Source: Paenibacillus cymbidii
GTDB lineage: Bacteria > Bacillota > Bacilli > Paenibacillales > NBRC-103111
Length of the DNA stretch: 61,695 nucleotides
NCBI RefSeq assembly: GCF_004764705.1
Contig: NZ_SHLX01000043.1
Location: 1 to 61,695 of the forward strand
Reading direction: 5' to 3'
Numbering within the stretch: position 1 is the first letter of the stretch; each line of letters opens with the position of its first letter. The notes beneath the pieces were generated by a model. That model was not told where the DNA came from, did not search any database, and saw only the letters and a list, made by a program, of their open reading frames with translations. This document shows positions 60,784 to 61,695 of the stretch, in pieces. Made by a program: the position numbers and the translations under genes.

Positions 60784-61260
60784 TTGCAACGCTCCTTTTT
60801 ACTTGATGTATTCTTAAGCGGCTTCTATATTCTTTTTCTCAAAACTTCTCCCGTTTAGAATAACTCCTTTCCAGATTAATGCTTCCTTTTCCCAGTCTAC
60901 ACTATATTTTTCAATCTACATTACTTTCTTTGAACAGCTGCAGCTGAACGATCGGCTGTCATTGCCGGCGCGCCGATGGCTGGCAGCGGGTCTGGAAGAG
61001 CCCGGTGAGCGATTTCTGGCCATGGATTCGGACGAGTCTGCGGTACGCCGACGTCGGCGTACCGATCACCGACCGCAGATCCATGCTGCTTTCGCCGGCA
61101 ATTGTTCTTAGTATTATGTTGTATTATGATGTTGACCGTGCAGTGGAATAAAAAAACGGTCGAGTTATTCATGCAAAAAGTTTCTATAGTATGATGATGG
61201 CTGCTGCTTGTTGGTGTAAGATAACGGAACTATCGAAACAAATACCGTCACAAATAATAT

Positions 61261-61295
61261 AAAAATCACCGCTCATTTATCGAGCGATGATTTTT
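61261..61295 (-). terminator. Terminator after the arsM fragment
   Basis: AAAAATCA-CGCTC / GAGCG-TGATTTTT hairpin with A/T tails just after the minus-strand stop. The preceding 60,790-61,260 has no gene. Confidence 0.75.
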
Positions 61296-61303
61296 ATCGA
61301 TCA

Positions 61304-61590
61304 TTACTTCACTGCTTGGATTATCGCGGAAACAATGTACTGTTCGATATTTGCGCCAGGAACCCAATCCTTTATAAATGTATGGGAATCTTCCTTGGGC
61401 GTAATTGAAATGTCTTGAAAGCCGCTCTTGACTAACATAGACTCCAGTTCTTCAATGGGGGATGCTCCGGATACACAACCAGAATAAGCTGCAATGCTGT
61501 TTTGCAACTCTTCTGGAAGTGTCGCTGATAAAACAACATCTGATATCGCCAATCTGCCGCCCGGTTTCTGCGTATTCCGGAAACTTTGGA
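61304..61590 (-). pseudogene. arsM: C-terminal fragment of arsenite methyltransferase
   Basis: About 95 residues: KPGGRLAISDVVLSATLPEE, AAYSGCVSGASPIEELESML, VKSGFQDISITPKEDSHTF, IKDWVPGANIEQYIVSAIIQ. This is the end of ArsM, including the conserved Cys of the SGCVSGA block. The AdoMet-binding first half is missing, replaced by the end of an IS21-like element, so the gene is inactive. No other ars gene is seen. Confidence 0.8.
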
Positions 61591-61695
61591 CAGTCATTCC
61601 GGTAAGTAATGGACAGTTATTCCGTTAATGTTTGGACATTCGTTCCGGAAACTTTTGGACACCTGAACTCTCTCAAGAAGGCTCTTTTCTTACAT
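61590..61695. mobile_element. End of an IS21-like element (truncated by window)
   Basis: Four spaced copies of TTTGGACA/AATGGACA, three of them followed by TTCCG-type blocks, lie at about 22-24-bp intervals. Multiple terminal repeats of TGTCCA..TTCCGG type are known from IS21-family ends. It abuts the broken arsM gene. The transposase genes would lie to the right of the window. Confidence 0.55.

Larger units (their letters stand above)
47885..61695. mobile_element. AT-rich mobile/defence island (right end not in window)
   Basis: The change from GC-rich to AT-rich DNA occurs inside the DUF72 gene at about 47,885. The island holds defence-like genes, three kinds of IS remnants and two regulators. 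No integrase is seen in it. The first 240 bp (47,901-48,138) have no gene but three copies of TGTACA, two as TGTACATAATT, and a TCACA...TGTGA dyad, possible att-type elements. Some GC-rich patches (54.2-55.3 and 58.8-60.1 kb) show it is a mosaic. Confidence 0.6.

Overview
The window comes from a high-GC endospore-former-type Firmicute of the Paenibacillus/Cohnella kind. This is inferred from LplB/LplC-type sugar permeases paired with membrane-anchored AraC regulators, SLH-domain surface proteins, a MurR/RpiR-nagB-nagA unit, strong Shine-Dalgarno sites, frequent GTG/TTG starts and GC-rich codon use. Up to about position 47,885 the DNA is chromosome-like and GC-rich. From there to the right edge it is mostly AT-rich and reads as a mobile/defence island.

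Left part (1-13.3 kb): the tail of a low-complexity protein; a secreted beta-propeller protein; a MerR regulator with thioredoxin; a broken solute-binding lipoprotein; an RND efflux pump; a secreted CAP-plus-SLH protein; a PadR regulator divergent from a small membrane protein, followed by a related one; and a two-component system with a secreted repeat protein.

Carbohydrate region (14.2-30.5 kb, minus strand): a cluster with two hydroxyacid dehydrogenases, an enolase-superfamily enzyme, two paralogous proteins of unknown function, a complete SBP/permease/permease importer, a membrane-bound AraC regulator and an alpha/beta hydrolase. Two matching promoter regions at equal spacing suggest one regulon for a glycan or sugar acid. 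Next to it lies rpiR-nagB-nagA for N-acetylglucosamine-6-phosphate.

Middle (30.5-47.4 kb): a decayed ISAs1-type transposase, glutaminyl-tRNA synthetase, an HD-GYP/MCP/CheW group, a tyrosine recombinase flanked by inverted copies of a recombination-site-like palindrome, a second AraC-controlled sugar importer with an FAD oxidoreductase, and an SLH/GH18 surface hydrolase.

Island (about 47,885 to the end): it interrupts a DUF72 gene and carries its own intact AT-rich DUF72 gene. Next come a three-gene nuclease / small middle protein / Rad50-like ATPase operon (ABC-3C or Lamassu-like defence), decayed IS21 and IS1182 remnants, a Ser/Thr kinase with an unknown C-terminal domain, an XRE regulator divergent from a DGQHR (DndB-like) protein, a proteasome/HslV-like Ntn hydrolase, and an arsM fragment cut by an IS21-type end.

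A striking non-coding feature is a roughly 190-bp repeat built of four AATAGC...GCTATT hairpins with fixed spacing (about 51/62/52 bp). It occurs four times, with a related 51-bp-period array at 31.1 kb.
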